Shown: positions 25,677 through 34,351 of the stretch, in pieces
Numbering within the stretch: the stretch's first letter is position 1
Layout of the letters: every line of letters begins with the position of its first letter
The notes under the pieces: model-generated
What the model saw: the letters and a program-made list of their open reading frames with translations, nothing else
The model's database searches: none
Told to the model about the DNA's origin: nothing
Translations under genes and position numbers: made by a program
DNA from: Halalkalibacter suaedae
GTDB lineage: Bacteria; Bacillota; Bacilli; Bacillales; Bacillaceae_D
Assembly: GCF_017939705.1 (NCBI RefSeq)
Contig: NZ_JAGKSQ010000004.1
Span: forward strand, 1 to 64,000
Direction of reading: 5' to 3'
DNA: 64,000 bases

Positions 25677-26255
25677 ATGGTCAACGTTCAATTAGTGCCT
25701 CATTGCGACGATTTTTGCGAGCGGATTTACGACCTGTCCTCGGACCCACCAGTTAAAGATGCATTAGGACTTCCAGACGGAACGATTGAAAGTACGAAAC
25801 AATTTATTAAGTCTATGATTTTAGAAGAAGCTGAGGGCAAGACAGTGTCACGAGTAATTCTTGATGAAAATAGCAAAGTAATAGGAATTACTACGTTAAT
25901 GTTTATTGATCATGTCACTAAATCTTGTCATATTGGTTCATGGATCGGACACCAGTATTGGGGAAGAGGATACAACCTGGCTTCGAAAATAGCTATATTA
26001 CGGATCGCTTTTAATGAATTAAATTTAAATTATGTATTTGCAGGTGCAAGGAAGTCGAATATTCGTTCACAAAAGGCCCAAGAAAAACTTCCATTTATCA
26101 GACTGAATGTTGAGACTAAGTTTCCTATAGAACATGGCAAACTTGAATATAAAGAAAGACAACCATGTGTGTTAAATGCTTTTTATAGGGATGATTTTGT
26201 TCATTTTCTCAACAGTAAGGAACCTGAAGGGGCTTATAATGAAAAAATGGGGTAA
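25677..26255 (+). CDS. GNAT family N-acetyltransferase
   Basis: A 192-aa acetyltransferase. The acetyl-CoA-binding motif A is in IGSWIGHQYWGRGYNLASKI (Q/R-x-x-G-x-G/A variant, near residue 100) and motif B covers LNYVFAGARKSNIRSQKAQEKL. The N-terminus (ERIYDLSSDPPVKDALGLPD) resembles RimJ/RimL-type enzymes that modify ribosomal or small-molecule amines. The target is unknown. GGAAAGGTG precedes ATG 25677. Its end overlaps the small gene at 26239. Confidence 0.82.
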   Translation: MVNVQLVPHCDDFCERIYDLSSDPPVKDALGLPDGTIESTKQFIKSMILEEAEGKTVSRVILDENSKVIGITTLMFIDHVTKSCHIGSWIGHQYWGRGYNLASKIAILRIAFNELNLNYVFAGARKSNIRSQKAQEKLPFIRLNVETKFPIEHGKLEYKERQPCVLNAFYRDDFVHFLNSKEPEGAYNEKMG

Positions 26256-26412
26256 ATATATAGTACTAGCGATTTGGATGTTTCTATTTAGCTATATTGG
26301 TGAGGTACTAGAAGTCCCGAAAGATAGGTATTATTTAATATTTGGCTTTCCTATTCTCCTTGGAGGAGGATTTCTTATTTTTTATTTGTTTGAAAAAGAA
26401 CGTATTAGATAA
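26239..26412 (+). CDS. Small membrane protein, 57 aa
   Basis: Two hydrophobic helices (about residues 7-23 and 31-49) with a basic start (MKKWGK) and charged end (FEKERIR). The ribosome binding site AAGGGG lies inside the preceding acetyltransferase gene, which it overlaps by 17 bases. Family not recognised. Confidence 0.6.
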   Translation: MKKWGKYIVLAIWMFLFSYIGEVLEVPKDRYYLIFGFPILLGGGFLIFYLFEKERIR

Positions 26413-26454
26413 AACTATTTGTTTTGGTGATTTCTAAGCAGTAAAAAAAATGTA

Positions 26455-26557
26455 TTGACTTAATTTTCCTATCTGTTAAATTTAAACTATATTGCATAAC
26501 AAGTTAGTTGGTGTTATGCATTTTCTTCGCTTAACTATATTGCATAACAAGTTAGTT
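26455..26557 (+). promoter_or_regulatory. padR promoter with a triple operator
   Basis: TTGACT (26455-26460) and TAAATT (26477-26482) form a promoter. Directly after it a 25-base sequence is repeated exactly (26485-26509 and 26533-26557). The core TGCATAACA occurs at 26493 and 26541, and its inverse TGTTATGCA at 26512-26520, so one dyad and one extra half-site are present. The array covers the transcription start and ends just before the padR ribosome binding site, as expected for autorepression by the PadR protein encoded next. Confidence 0.7.
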
Positions 26558-26579
26558 TGGTCCTTAAGGAGTGAAGTAA

Positions 26580-26906
26580 GTGTCTTCAAGTCAAATGTTA
26601 AAAGGAATATTAGATGGCTGCATTCTTTCAATCATTGCAAAAGGGGAAACCTATGGATATGAAATGATGGAAAAGTTAAATTCATATGGATTTTCAATGG
26701 TCAGTGAAGGAAGTATTTATCCGTTGCTACTTCGTATGAAGAAGGAAGGGCTTGTGGAAACAAGTCAAAAGAAGCTCCCCTCGGGTGGTCCTGTCAGAAA
26801 ATATTATTCATTGACAGAGGAAGGAATGAAGGAGTTAGAGGAATTCAAGAAAAGATGGGGAACGATTTCAAACAGTGTCGATCTTTTATTAAGAGAGGAA
26901 GGTTAA
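26580..26906 (+). CDS. PadR family transcriptional regulator
   Basis: A 108-aa winged-helix repressor of the short PadR type. It shows the standard core: LKGILDGCILSIIAKGETYGYEM (helices 1-2), VSEGSIYPLLLRMKKEGLVE (recognition helix) and the wing RKYYSLTEEGMKEL. GTG 26580 is 8 bases after AAGGAG. It forms an operon with the HAAS-domain membrane protein (start 3 bases after its stop) and a lipoprotein. In such pairs the membrane protein is thought to sense envelope stress or a drug and PadR controls the operon; this is inferred from the common arrangement. Confidence 0.9.
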   Translation: MSSSQMLKGILDGCILSIIAKGETYGYEMMEKLNSYGFSMVSEGSIYPLLLRMKKEGLVETSQKKLPSGGPVRKYYSLTEEGMKELEEFKKRWGTISNSVDLLLREEG

Positions 26907-26908
26907 TC

Positions 26909-27667
26909 ATGAGATTATCAAAACAAAGTAGTGAGTTTTTAGGTAATTTAAGAGTGTATTTATTTTCGAGTGGTAAAAATGAAGGAGAGATCGAAGAAAT
27001 TGTTGCTGAATTGGAAGACCATTTATATGAAGCAGAGAAACAAGGAAAAAATATAGAGGATATTACAGGGAAAACACCAAAAGAATATATGAAAAACATA
27101 GCGAATGAAATGAAATTTGATTTAACAGGGTGGTTAAAATATATTCCGATTCTGATTCTAGGAGTGTATTCTTATCATTTGTTAGGTGACGCTCTGAATG
27201 GTGGGGTGAAATACTCATTATTAGAACTAATTGGGGATAGTGTAATCCTGATCATATTTTTGCTACTTACGATAATCACCTTTAAATACGTTGCCAGTAC
27301 AAAAATTTCAAAAACAAACGAATATTTGTTGTTTGCATTACTTGGTTTCACCCCATTAGTTTTATTTGTTGGCTTACTCTTATTCGATAGGTCATTTGAA
27401 ACGCCGACAATCCATTTCAATCAGGCGGGGAATGTAGCAACCATCATTGTAACAATAATGGTGTTTATCGGAATATCAGTTTGGAGTAAAACATGGATTT
27501 CCATCATTCTTCCGTTGATTTTGTTCGTACCGGAAATTCTTATCAACACAACTAATTTATCAGAGGAAAGAAGGCTTATTTTAACAAGTATTGCTACCCC
27601 ACTTCTATTCTTGATTTACTTTCTTATCGTATTGAAAATGGAGAAAAGAAAAGAGCAGAATGTCTAG
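26909..27667 (+). CDS. HAAS-domain multipass membrane protein
   Basis: A 252-aa protein. Residues 1-65 form the HAAS signalling domain common next to PadR genes (FLGNLRVYLFSSGKNEGEIE and VAELEDHLYEAEKQGK). Six hydrophobic helices follow (about 70-90, 100-122, 130-152, 168-190, 195-215, 225-245). It should transmit a membrane signal to, or be regulated by, the PadR protein; the mechanism is not established. GAGGAAGG precedes ATG 26909. The last 8 bases overlap the lipoprotein gene. Confidence 0.8.
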   Translation: MRLSKQSSEFLGNLRVYLFSSGKNEGEIEEIVAELEDHLYEAEKQGKNIEDITGKTPKEYMKNIANEMKFDLTGWLKYIPILILGVYSYHLLGDALNGGVKYSLLELIGDSVILIIFLLLTIITFKYVASTKISKTNEYLLFALLGFTPLVLFVGLLLFDRSFETPTIHFNQAGNVATIIVTIMVFIGISVWSKTWISIILPLILFVPEILINTTNLSEERRLILTSIATPLLFLIYFLIVLKMEKRKEQNV

Positions 27668-28109
27668 ATTGCTGACTTTGGGAATTGAGGGAGGAGTGGC
27701 GTTAGCGTTAATTTCTATATGTGCTTTCATCCTGTCAGGTTGTCTAAATCAAGGTGATACGATGACACTACTGGATGAGAAGATAACAATGGTTGAGATC
27801 TCACTGTCAAATGGGGATGGTGCCGTTAATGAGGACATCCTCATTTCAATAGAAGATAAGGAATCCATAGAAAGAATTAGGCAGATTATCCAAACTTCAG
27901 TTAGTCAAAAACGAGATATTAACAATCAACCTGACTATGATATCGTTGTCTCATACGGTGATGAATTTCCTAAGCATGCAATCCATTTGTGGTTAGGTAA
28001 TGAAGATGAAGAAAGTGTCTTAACTTATTTAACTGGGGAAGGAGAATCCTACACTTCTTCATCTCAAGCTACCAATCAACTAAGAGAATTGATTCACAAA
28101 GAAAATTAA
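27660..28109 (+). CDS. Putative lipoprotein of the padR operon
   Basis: A 149-aa protein with a signal peptide whose lipobox is ILSGC (Cys near residue 28). The exported part is acidic, with a mixed alpha/beta pattern (EISLSNGDGAVNEDILISI, YDIVVSYGDEFPKHAIHLWL). I do not recognise the family; it resembles small extracytoplasmic sensors of Bacillus. It overlaps the HAAS gene by 8 bases, and no independent ribosome binding site of note is seen, so it is probably translated by coupling. Confidence 0.65.
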   Translation: MSRLLTLGIEGGVALALISICAFILSGCLNQGDTMTLLDEKITMVEISLSNGDGAVNEDILISIEDKESIERIRQIIQTSVSQKRDINNQPDYDIVVSYGDEFPKHAIHLWLGNEDEESVLTYLTGEGESYTSSSQATNQLRELIHKEN

Positions 28110-28276
28110 AGTGTAGTGATGAGTGCATATCGTGGTGAATGTACTCTTTGATAAATGTTACGAGGATGCTAAACTTTTTACCAGCCTTTTAATTAACTAA
28201 TAATTATCATATAATAGTAGATATCTTAATCTATATAATAAATTTAGTTCACTATCATATCGTTTAAATAGGCAAG

Positions 28277-28312
28277 AAAAGATGTGATTAGAGTCATGCT
28301 GCATCTTTTTTA
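28277..28312 (+). terminator. Weak hairpin with T-tail before mqo
   Basis: AAAGATG pairs with CATCTTT across a 20-base loop and is followed by T. Two TATAAT boxes (28210, 28234) lie upstream, so it could either end the padR operon or act as an attenuator for mqo. The rest of 28110-28340 shows nothing else. Confidence 0.35.
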
Positions 28313-28340
28313 CAAATTTTAAAGGAAAAGGTTGATAAAA

Positions 28341-29843
28341 ATGAACAGCGTAGATACTAAAACAGACGTCATTTTAATTGGCGCCGGAATTATGAGTGCA
28401 ACTTTAGGGACAATCTTGAAAGAACTAGTACCAGAATGGAAAATCACTATGTTTGAGAAGCTCGCAAAAGCGGGTGAGGAAAGCTCTAACGAATGGAATA
28501 ATGCTGGAACAGGTCATGCCGCATTATGTGAGCTAAACTATACGACTGAAAAATCAGATGGATCAATAGACATTAGTAAAGCGATTACAGTTAATGAGAA
28601 TTTTCAGATCTCTATGCAATTTTGGTCTTTCCTTGTAAATCGCAAGCTGATCGATAATCCAAAGGACTTTATTATGCCGATGCCTCATATTAGTTTAGTC
28701 CAGGGTGAACAGAATGTAAATTTCTTAAAGAAACGTTTTAAAGCGTTATCAAATAATCCATTATTCGCTGGGATGGAATTCTCTGATGATCCTGAAAAGC
28801 TGAAGGAATGGCTTCCGTTAGTTATGAAGGATCGAACTTCAAAGGATCCAATTGCCGCTACCAAAATTGACACGGGTACGGATGTTAACTTTGGTGCATT
28901 AACTCGAATGCTATTTGAGCACCTAGAGAGTGAGAATGTTGATATTCACTATAAGCATAGTGTAAATGATATTAAACGAACGAGCGATGGTTTATGGGAA
29001 GTCAAGGTACGTAATGAACAGAGCGGTGCGATTGAAAATCATACAGCTAAGTTCGTCTTTATCGGCGGTGGAGGAGGTAGTCTACACCTACTGCAGAAGT
29101 CTGGTATTCCTGAAAGAAAGCATATTGGAGGCTTCCCAGTAAGTGGACTATTTATGGTCTGTAATAATCCGGATGTTATCAAACTGCATCATGCAAAAGT
29201 GTACGGCAAAGCAAAAGTTGGTGCTCCGCCAATGTCTGTTCCGCATCTGGATACGAGATATATTGACGATAAAAAGTCACTACTGTTTGGACCGTTTGCT
29301 GGCTTTACACCGAAATTCTTAAAAACAGGGTCAATGTTCGATTTAGTAACTTCTGTTAAGCCTTATAATATTCTAACAATGCTGGCTGCAGGTGCAAAAG
29401 AGATGTCATTGACAAAATACCTTATTCAGCAAGTTATGTTATCGAAAGAACAGCGTATGGAAGAGCTACGCGAATTTATTCCTAATGCCAAAACTGAGGA
29501 ATGGGATCTAGTCGTTGCAGGTCAACGCGTACAGGTAATTAAAGACACTGAAACTGGCGGCAAGGGAACACTGCAATTTGGGACAGAAGTGATTACCGGT
29601 GAGGATGGATCAATTGCAGCATTACTGGGTGCCTCTCCAGGTGCTTCTACAGCAGCAAATGTTATGCTTGAGATCATTAACAAATGTTTCCCGCAGCATA
29701 TGAAAGAATGGGAACCTAAAATCAAAGAAATGATTCCCTCTTATGGCTTGGCTTTAATGGATAATCCAGAGCTTTTGAATGAGGTCCATTCTTCAACTGC
29801 CAAGACACTTCGGTTACGTGAAAAAGAGTCGGTTTTAAATTAA
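28341..29843 (+). CDS. mqo: Malate:quinone oxidoreductase
   Basis: A 500-aa FAD enzyme that oxidises malate to oxaloacetate and passes electrons to the quinone pool at the inner face of the membrane. The N-terminal FAD-binding motif is [17 protein letters not shown] (GxGxxS), followed by the family-specific [60 protein letters not shown] and the C-terminal [17 protein letters not shown] segment are all characteristic of Mqo. Length fits the family. ATG 28341 is 9 bases after AAAAGG. Stand-alone gene with its own terminator. Confidence 0.95.
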   Translation: MNSVDTKTDVILIGAGIMSATLGTILKELVPEWKITMFEKLAKAGEESSNEWNNAGTGHAALCELNYTTEKSDGSIDISKAITVNENFQISMQFWSFLVNRKLIDNPKDFIMPMPHISLVQGEQNVNFLKKRFKALSNNPLFAGMEFSDDPEKLKEWLPLVMKDRTSKDPIAATKIDTGTDVNFGALTRMLFEHLESENVDIHYKHSVNDIKRTSDGLWEVKVRNEQSGAIENHTAKFVFIGGGGGSLHLLQKSGIPERKHIGGFPVSGLFMVCNNPDVIKLHHAKVYGKAKVGAPPMSVPHLDTRYIDDKKSLLFGPFAGFTPKFLKTGSMFDLVTSVKPYNILTMLAAGAKEMSLTKYLIQQVMLSKEQRMEELREFIPNAKTEEWDLVVAGQRVQVIKDTETGGKGTLQFGTEVITGEDGSIAALLGASPGASTAANVMLEIINKCFPQHMKEWEPKIKEMIPSYGLALMDNPELLNEVHSSTAKTLRLREKESVLN

Positions 29844-29884
29844 GTTAAGATGAGTTCCGTTATTAAAAATTTCTAAACATGCGA

Positions 29885-29918
29885 TGCGATTGCTCACAAA
29901 AGGGTGATCGCATTTTTA
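29885..29918 (+). terminator. Terminator of mqo
   Basis: TGCGAT with TCA pairs with TGATCGCA across CAAAAGGG, followed by five T. Confidence 0.7.
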
Positions 29919-29976
29919 TGATGGTTTTAGTTTGCCTACTAAGACATGCTACTTGGATGAAGAAGGGACTTAAACG

Positions 29977-30510
29977 ATGCTATTTAAAAATGGTGATATT
30001 ACTGTTCGAAAATTAGAAGTTAGCGATAAATATCTGCTTGCTAAATGGCTTTCAGATCCAACTATTCTTGAGTTCTATGAAGGCAGAGATCAGCAGTTTG
30101 ATTTAGATAAGGTAACTCGAGTATTTTATACCCTTGAAGAGGAAGAAGTGAAATGTATTGTAGAATATCAGGAGCGAGCAATAGGCTATATTCAATTCTA
30201 TCAATTAGATGATCTCACGAAAGAAGAATATGGATATGGGAAAGAAAATATGTATGGTATAGACCAATTCATAGGTGAAGCGGAGTGCTGGAATAAAGGG
30301 ATTGGAACATTACTTGTTACATCAATGGCGGCATTCTTAAGTGAACGTATGGAAGCAAACAAAATAGTAGTTGACCCTCAATCGACGAACCTGAGAGCAA
30401 TCGCTTGCTATGAGAAATGTGGTTTTAAGAAAGTGAAGTTCCTCCCAAAACGTGAGCTCCATGAAGGGGAGTATCGAGATTGTTGGTTAATGGTGTATCA
30501 GTCAGTATAA
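29977..30510 (+). CDS. GNAT acetyltransferase resembling AAC(6') enzymes
   Basis: A 177-aa acetyltransferase. The end of the protein strongly recalls aminoglycoside 6'-N-acetyltransferases of the AAC(6')-Ib group: GIDQFIGEAECWNKGIGTLL (acetyl-CoA loop), VDPQSTNLRAIACYEKCGF and KRELHEGEYRDCWLM. The N-terminal LSDPTILEFYEGRDQQF also fits. These enzymes inactivate amikacin- and kanamycin-type drugs, but chromosomal Bacillaceae members may act on other amines. GAAGGGAC precedes ATG 29977. It is not flanked by cassette recombination sites or transposase genes, so it looks intrinsic to the chromosome. Confidence 0.8.
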   Translation: MLFKNGDITVRKLEVSDKYLLAKWLSDPTILEFYEGRDQQFDLDKVTRVFYTLEEEEVKCIVEYQERAIGYIQFYQLDDLTKEEYGYGKENMYGIDQFIGEAECWNKGIGTLLVTSMAAFLSERMEANKIVVDPQSTNLRAIACYEKCGFKKVKFLPKRELHEGEYRDCWLMVYQSV

Positions 30511-30570
30511 AGGACAAAAGCGATTTAACTATTAGAAAATCGAAACAAATAGTTGGCGGACGTGGTTAGG

Positions 30571-31095
30571 CTATAATAAATCAGTTGAGTCTGTTTTACT
30601 AATCTTATAAGCAAGCAAATAAATAAGTATGTAAATAGGAAATGAGTACAGATGGCTCCAGTGAATAGGATTGTATAGACCAATCCATATAAAAATAGGT
30701 TCTCCAATAAAGGACGCGATGACTGAGAATGAAAAAGCTTTTATGAAAGGATTCATTCTTGGTTTGAATTGTAACCAAATCATAATTGAGACAGGGACGA
30801 CAGAGATATCCCATGGCATGAAGGAAGGAATTGTAGGGATTAGCATTGCTTTGTATTCCCATAAACCAAATGCAATTCCTAAAAAATCAAACCAACTTGC
30901 AACAATAACGGCAAAAGCTCCTGAAAGCAGCAGTCTTGCCTCACTTCCACGTTTTCGAATAATAAACCAAACAACCCAAGGAGCAACGGCTAAAAATAAT
31001 AAAACCCAAAACTCCCAATGCCATAACGTATGTTCCCTCCAATAAGAAAAATGCTCCATTTGAACAGTAGTAAATTCGTTCATTATATCCTTCAT
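30571..31095 (-). CDS. CBO0543-like multipass membrane protein
   Basis: A 174-aa protein with about five transmembrane helices and a short amphipathic start (FSYWREHTLWHWEFW). The pattern WHWEFW, FIIRKRGSEARLL, SWFDFLGIAFGLWEYK and PSFMPWDISVVPVSIMIWLQ is that of the CBO0543 family of Firmicutes membrane proteins, whose function is unknown to me. Start ATG 31095 has GAGTGA upstream; ATG 31083 with GAAGGA is also possible. Convergent with the acetyltransferase at 29977. Confidence 0.7.
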   Translation of the reverse strand: MKDIMNEFTTVQMEHFSYWREHTLWHWEFWVLLFLAVAPWVVWFIIRKRGSEARLLLSGAFAVIVASWFDFLGIAFGLWEYKAMLIPTIPSFMPWDISVVPVSIMIWLQFKPRMNPFIKAFSFSVIASFIGEPIFIWIGLYNPIHWSHLYSFPIYILIYLLAYKISKTDSTDLL

Positions 31096-31302
31096 ATCAT
31101 CACTCTTTACTTGAATAATTATATAAAAATAGTCTTTCCAAAAATAGATAACTTAATCTTAATTTAAAATAAATGTATAAGTTGTCTAAGAAACATTCTT
31201 GAATACAAAGAGGCTGGGACATAACTAAAGTATCTAACTGAAATATCGAACAAAGCAATCACGTAGCAGATGAAAGATACGTAGACTCCTGCGGGATGCA
31301 AA

Positions 31303-31352
31303 AGAGGCCACTGAAAAAGGTGTGATTTTCACCTTTTTTCAGTGGCCTTTAA
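31303..31352. repeat. Hairpin copy 1 (GGCCACTGAAAAAGG family)
   Basis: GGCCACTGAAAAAGGTG pairs with CACCTTTTTTCAGTGGCC, one bulged T. The same hairpin occurs at 54788-54833. A third, single arm-like copy (CTTTTTCAGGTGGC) lies near 31463-31476. Confidence 0.75.
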
Positions 31353-31435
31353 GCAATGAGCGTAACCGTTGCATTGTCTTAAGCCTGCTATGAGTGGGTT
31401 TCTCATAGCAGGCGTGCAACGTGTGGAGCCATTGC
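31353..31435. repeat. Nested three-step inverted repeat
   Basis: From the outside in: GCAATG (31353-31358) with CATTGC (31430-31435), CGTTGCA (31367-31373) with TGCAACG (31415-31421), and GCCTGCTATGAG (31383-31394) with CTCATAGCAGGC (31402-31413). All arms are perfect. It could extrude as a cruciform or fold as one long RNA stem with internal loops. Confidence 0.75.
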
Positions 31436-31658
31436 TGCTTCCTCGAATCTGCTAAAAGTGACTTTTTCAGGTGGCTTCATGCAAAAGCCGAAGGTGAGAC
31501 CCCGCGGTGCTGAGGCACGAGGAGGCTCAACGGCTTCCCGCGGAAAGCGAAGTATATTTCAGGAGCGGTTTACTTCCGCCAACTATCATTGTTCGGATTT
31601 TCCTTTAGATAAATCACTTTTGTCTGAGCCTTTTTGTTTAGACTGAGTAAACCTATAG

Positions 31659-33761
31659 TTATTTTTGATAAAGAGTTCTTGAATACCATACCCCTGTAAT
31701 ACCAACTAGAATAAATAAAATGGCTCTTACGACAATTGAAACTTGGACTAAATCGATAAAGAACAGCTTAAATATCGTTACACCTATTAAAATCACACCA
31801 AGAATTCGAACCCATCTCCATGAAAACTTACGTCCAGCTGTAGTTGAAGCAAAGGCGAAAAATAGAAGAACAAAAGAGTGAATGAAATAGACGTAATCTG
31901 AACTGATGTTGAACTGTGCTGAGATTCCGAATGTCCATTTATTCACAAAAAGAAAGATAATTATTTGCATACTAATAATGATACTTCCGAATTTATCTAA
32001 TAATTTCTTTTCCAATATAGTGAACTTCTTCTTCCAAACTAAATGTGTAAAGTAAATTAATGTAGCTAGAAATATTAATTCAATCAATAGCATTGCGATG
32101 AATTCTAGATGCGATCCATAAAGATAGGGCACAAGTAAGAAAGCAGGAATCATTAATAGAATAACGGCAAAGCCGACGTAGCTCATGTATTTACCATGAG
32201 ACCAAAGGTAGGCCTTATAGAAACTTAAGACTAGCAAAAACAAACCAAACAATTGCAAGTGAAGAGCCATCGCATAGGTTACATCTACGTATGAAACAAG
32301 TTCTTGAAGGATCATCCCAAAATAAATCAAAAATAACAGCTGACCAACAGTGAGACTTATATCCATTGTTTTGATACGTAATGAAAAGTGTTTAGGTAAA
32401 TAGCGATAACCTGCGACATATAAGACCATAAGTGACGTTAGAAAGCTAATCCATAACATATGCTCAAACGAAAAAAACTCATAGACTGGCTGTGAGGTAA
32501 CAATGAATAAGCTAGTTAGTAGATAGATCAAACCACTTGTGCAGATCATTCTTACATTTTTAAATTGAAAAGCCAGCCATAAACCGAGGGTACTTTCGAG
32601 CACTAACAGAAGAGTATACATTCTCTGCTCAACAAAATTAAACGAAAGCAGGAATACTCCTACAGCAAAAACACTAATCGCGGACAATACACTTTGCAAA
32701 GAAGTCCTATCTTGTTTGTAGGAATGTAGTGCCAGTCCAATGTATATGATGGCTAATCCACCATACATATAAGGTTCATAACTATTATTAAATAATTTCA
32801 GCCATCCGATTCCGAATAAGAAATTGGTATATAGAAGTACTTCTGAAAACACTTGAACAGATACCTTATTCCTCACAAACATAAGAAGTAAGAATAAGTG
32901 TTGAATAAGCACAGTTAGAGCGATAATTGTCTCTTGATTGTTTACAGTGGCGTTTAAGAAAGTGAATAATGTTATATGAAATAGCCCAAAAATCACATAA
33001 AACGTATATTTGTGATTTTCACGAAGCGAAAGGTAAAATAGTGCTAAAAATAAGCTCAGTATATATATGCAAAAAAACAATGTACTCGGACTCGTGCTCT
33101 CTAATAGAAATGGAATTAAGAAGGCACCAAAGGCACAAAAAACAGCTAGGGTTTCTGACTTTAGTTTGTGGGACAAGAAAATACCTATAACGACAAATAC
33201 TAGATTAATAATTAGAGCAAACGGCACTCCGAAAAACTGATAAAGTGAATGTGCAGCGAAAGTAGTGACCATGCCAAGAGCAACCATTCCTCCAATTAAG
33301 CTAAGTCCCAAAGCATGCCGGCTATTTATGTATTGCTTATACCCCAACCAAGCGAGTAATACGGTCCCACTGTAGCCTAGAATGACACGAATTGGATTCG
33401 TTATAAAACCGTTATCCATTCCGATCTTCAGTCCCCATAATAAACCGATCAGAAGAATGATCATAAACACACGGGGCATCCATTGGATTAATACTTTCTC
33501 TAGATCTAATGTAGGTTCTAAAGACTTTTGCATCGGTTTAACCGGATTAGGAGCAGTTGCTTTTGACTCTATATTACTAGGTAGAGGTGTTGCCTTTCTT
33601 TCTATATTGCTAGGCGTATTTCGTTTCCATGTATCGTAATTTTTCTGTGAATAGAAAGGTTTTTCCCTAAAGGAGTTCCTATTTGTCTGCTCCTTTAGTG
33701 CTTTAACCTCAGACTCTAATTTCTGCACACGTTCCTCAAGTAGTTGGTATTTATCATCCAT
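31659..33761 (-). CDS. DUF2339 polytopic membrane protein
   Basis: A 700-aa protein. Residues 1-30 form a coiled coil (ERVQKLESEVKALKEQ), about 35-85 is a hydrophilic linker with a short duplication (PSNIERKATPL, PSNIESKATAP), and from residue 92 on there are more than twenty hydrophobic helices. This layout is typical of DUF2339 predicted membrane proteins; the function is unknown, an envelope role is often assumed. ATG 33761 is 9 bases after AAAGGA; TTG 33767 would add two residues. It is transcribed away from the BlaI operon. Confidence 0.8.
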   Translation of the reverse strand: MDDKYQLLEERVQKLESEVKALKEQTNRNSFREKPFYSQKNYDTWKRNTPSNIERKATPLPSNIESKATAPNPVKPMQKSLEPTLDLEKVLIQWMPRVFMIILLIGLLWGLKIGMDNGFITNPIRVILGYSGTVLLAWLGYKQYINSRHALGLSLIGGMVALGMVTTFAAHSLYQFFGVPFALIINLVFVVIGIFLSHKLKSETLAVFCAFGAFLIPFLLESTSPSTLFFCIYILSLFLALFYLSLRENHKYTFYVIFGLFHITLFTFLNATVNNQETIIALTVLIQHLFLLLMFVRNKVSVQVFSEVLLYTNFLFGIGWLKLFNNSYEPYMYGGLAIIYIGLALHSYKQDRTSLQSVLSAISVFAVGVFLLSFNFVEQRMYTLLLVLESTLGLWLAFQFKNVRMICTSGLIYLLTSLFIVTSQPVYEFFSFEHMLWISFLTSLMVLYVAGYRYLPKHFSLRIKTMDISLTVGQLLFLIYFGMILQELVSYVDVTYAMALHLQLFGLFLLVLSFYKAYLWSHGKYMSYVGFAVILLMIPAFLLVPYLYGSHLEFIAMLLIELIFLATLIYFTHLVWKKKFTILEKKLLDKFGSIIISMQIIIFLFVNKWTFGISAQFNISSDYVYFIHSFVLLFFAFASTTAGRKFSWRWVRILGVILIGVTIFKLFFIDLVQVSIVVRAILFILVGITGVWYSRTLYQK

Positions 33762-33891
33762 CGACAATCATCCTTTCAATTACTTACATTTCTACAAAAA
33801 ACTTTCAAATCCTTTCAATCTGTTTACTTTGATCCTTTTTAAATCATTAAAGAACCGATGAGAAACTCAGAAGAAATTTGTAAATTCATAT

Positions 33892-33946
33892 TTGACAATA
33901 ATAGGTTACAGTTGTAAACTCAACATGAGTGGTTACAACTGTAACC
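33892..33946 (+). promoter_or_regulatory. blaI promoter with two BlaI-type operators
   Basis: TTGACA (33892-33897) and TAAACT (33915-33920) are 17 bases apart. Two TACA-N2-TGTA dyads are present: GGTTACAGTTGTAAAC (33904-33919) over the spacer and -10, and the perfect GGTTACAACTGTAACC (33931-33946) over the transcription start. This is the operator type of BlaI/MecI repressors, so the operon is autorepressed until the sensor protease acts. Confidence 0.85.
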
Positions 33947-33964
33947 TTGAATAGGAGGGTGTAT

Positions 33965-34351
33965 GTGACGAAGTTGATTTCTAAAATAACTGACTCAGAA
34001 GTTGAGGTATTACGTGTGTTATGGGCAGTAGGAGAGGCTCTTCCGATGGCAGAGATTCGCAAAACACTTTTGCAAACAAGTAAATGGGAAACGTCTACAA
34101 TCAAAACACTCCTTCGAAGACTGTGTGAAAAAGGTGTTGTCAAGGCGAAGAAAAAAGAGGTCTACTACTATCAACCGCTTGTGACGGAAAAAGAATACAA
34201 TGATTATACGACACAAAGCTTGATCGATCGTCTGTACTCTGGAAGTGCGAAAAGCCTTGTTGCTTCATTGCTTGGAAGTAAAAAACTAAATCAAGACGAT
34301 ATAGAAGAATTACGTGATCTCTTCAAGGTAGAAGGTGATAGCAATGAGTGA
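33965..34351 (+). CDS. BlaI/MecI/CopY family repressor
   Basis: A 128-aa winged-helix repressor. The DNA-binding part has SKITDSEVEVLRVLWAVGEA, TSKWETSTIKTLLRRLCEKG (recognition helix) and the wing VVKAKKKEVYYYQPLV; the C-terminal helices (SLIDRLYSGSAKSLVASLL) dimerise. In the family, signal-induced cleavage between these parts releases the operator. GTG 33965 follows AGGAGGGTG. The metalloprotease sensor gene overlaps its end by 8 bases. No beta-lactamase or penicillin-binding-protein target gene lies next to it. Confidence 0.92.
   Translation: MTKLISKITDSEVEVLRVLWAVGEALPMAEIRKTLLQTSKWETSTIKTLLRRLCEKGVVKAKKKEVYYYQPLVTEKEYNDYTTQSLIDRLYSGSAKSLVASLLGSKKLNQDDIEELRDLFKVEGDSNE

Larger units (their letters stand above)
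31209..31645. repeat. Hairpin-rich non-coding repeat element
   Basis: It begins with GAGGCTGGGACATAACT and contains GTAGACTCCTGCGGGA, AGACCCCGCGGTGCT and GGCTTCCCGCGGAAAGCGAA. As I recall, these words mark a family of intergenic repeats scattered in Bacillus-type genomes. No long reading frame with a ribosome binding site is present. Inside lie two exceptional hairpins (31303-31352 and 31353-31435). It fills the gap between two minus-strand genes (31096-31658). Confidence 0.65.

Noticed and set aside
31458-31646. Open frame of 62 codons in the repeat element
   Set aside because: No ribosome binding site, atypical composition, and it runs through the conserved non-coding words of the repeat.
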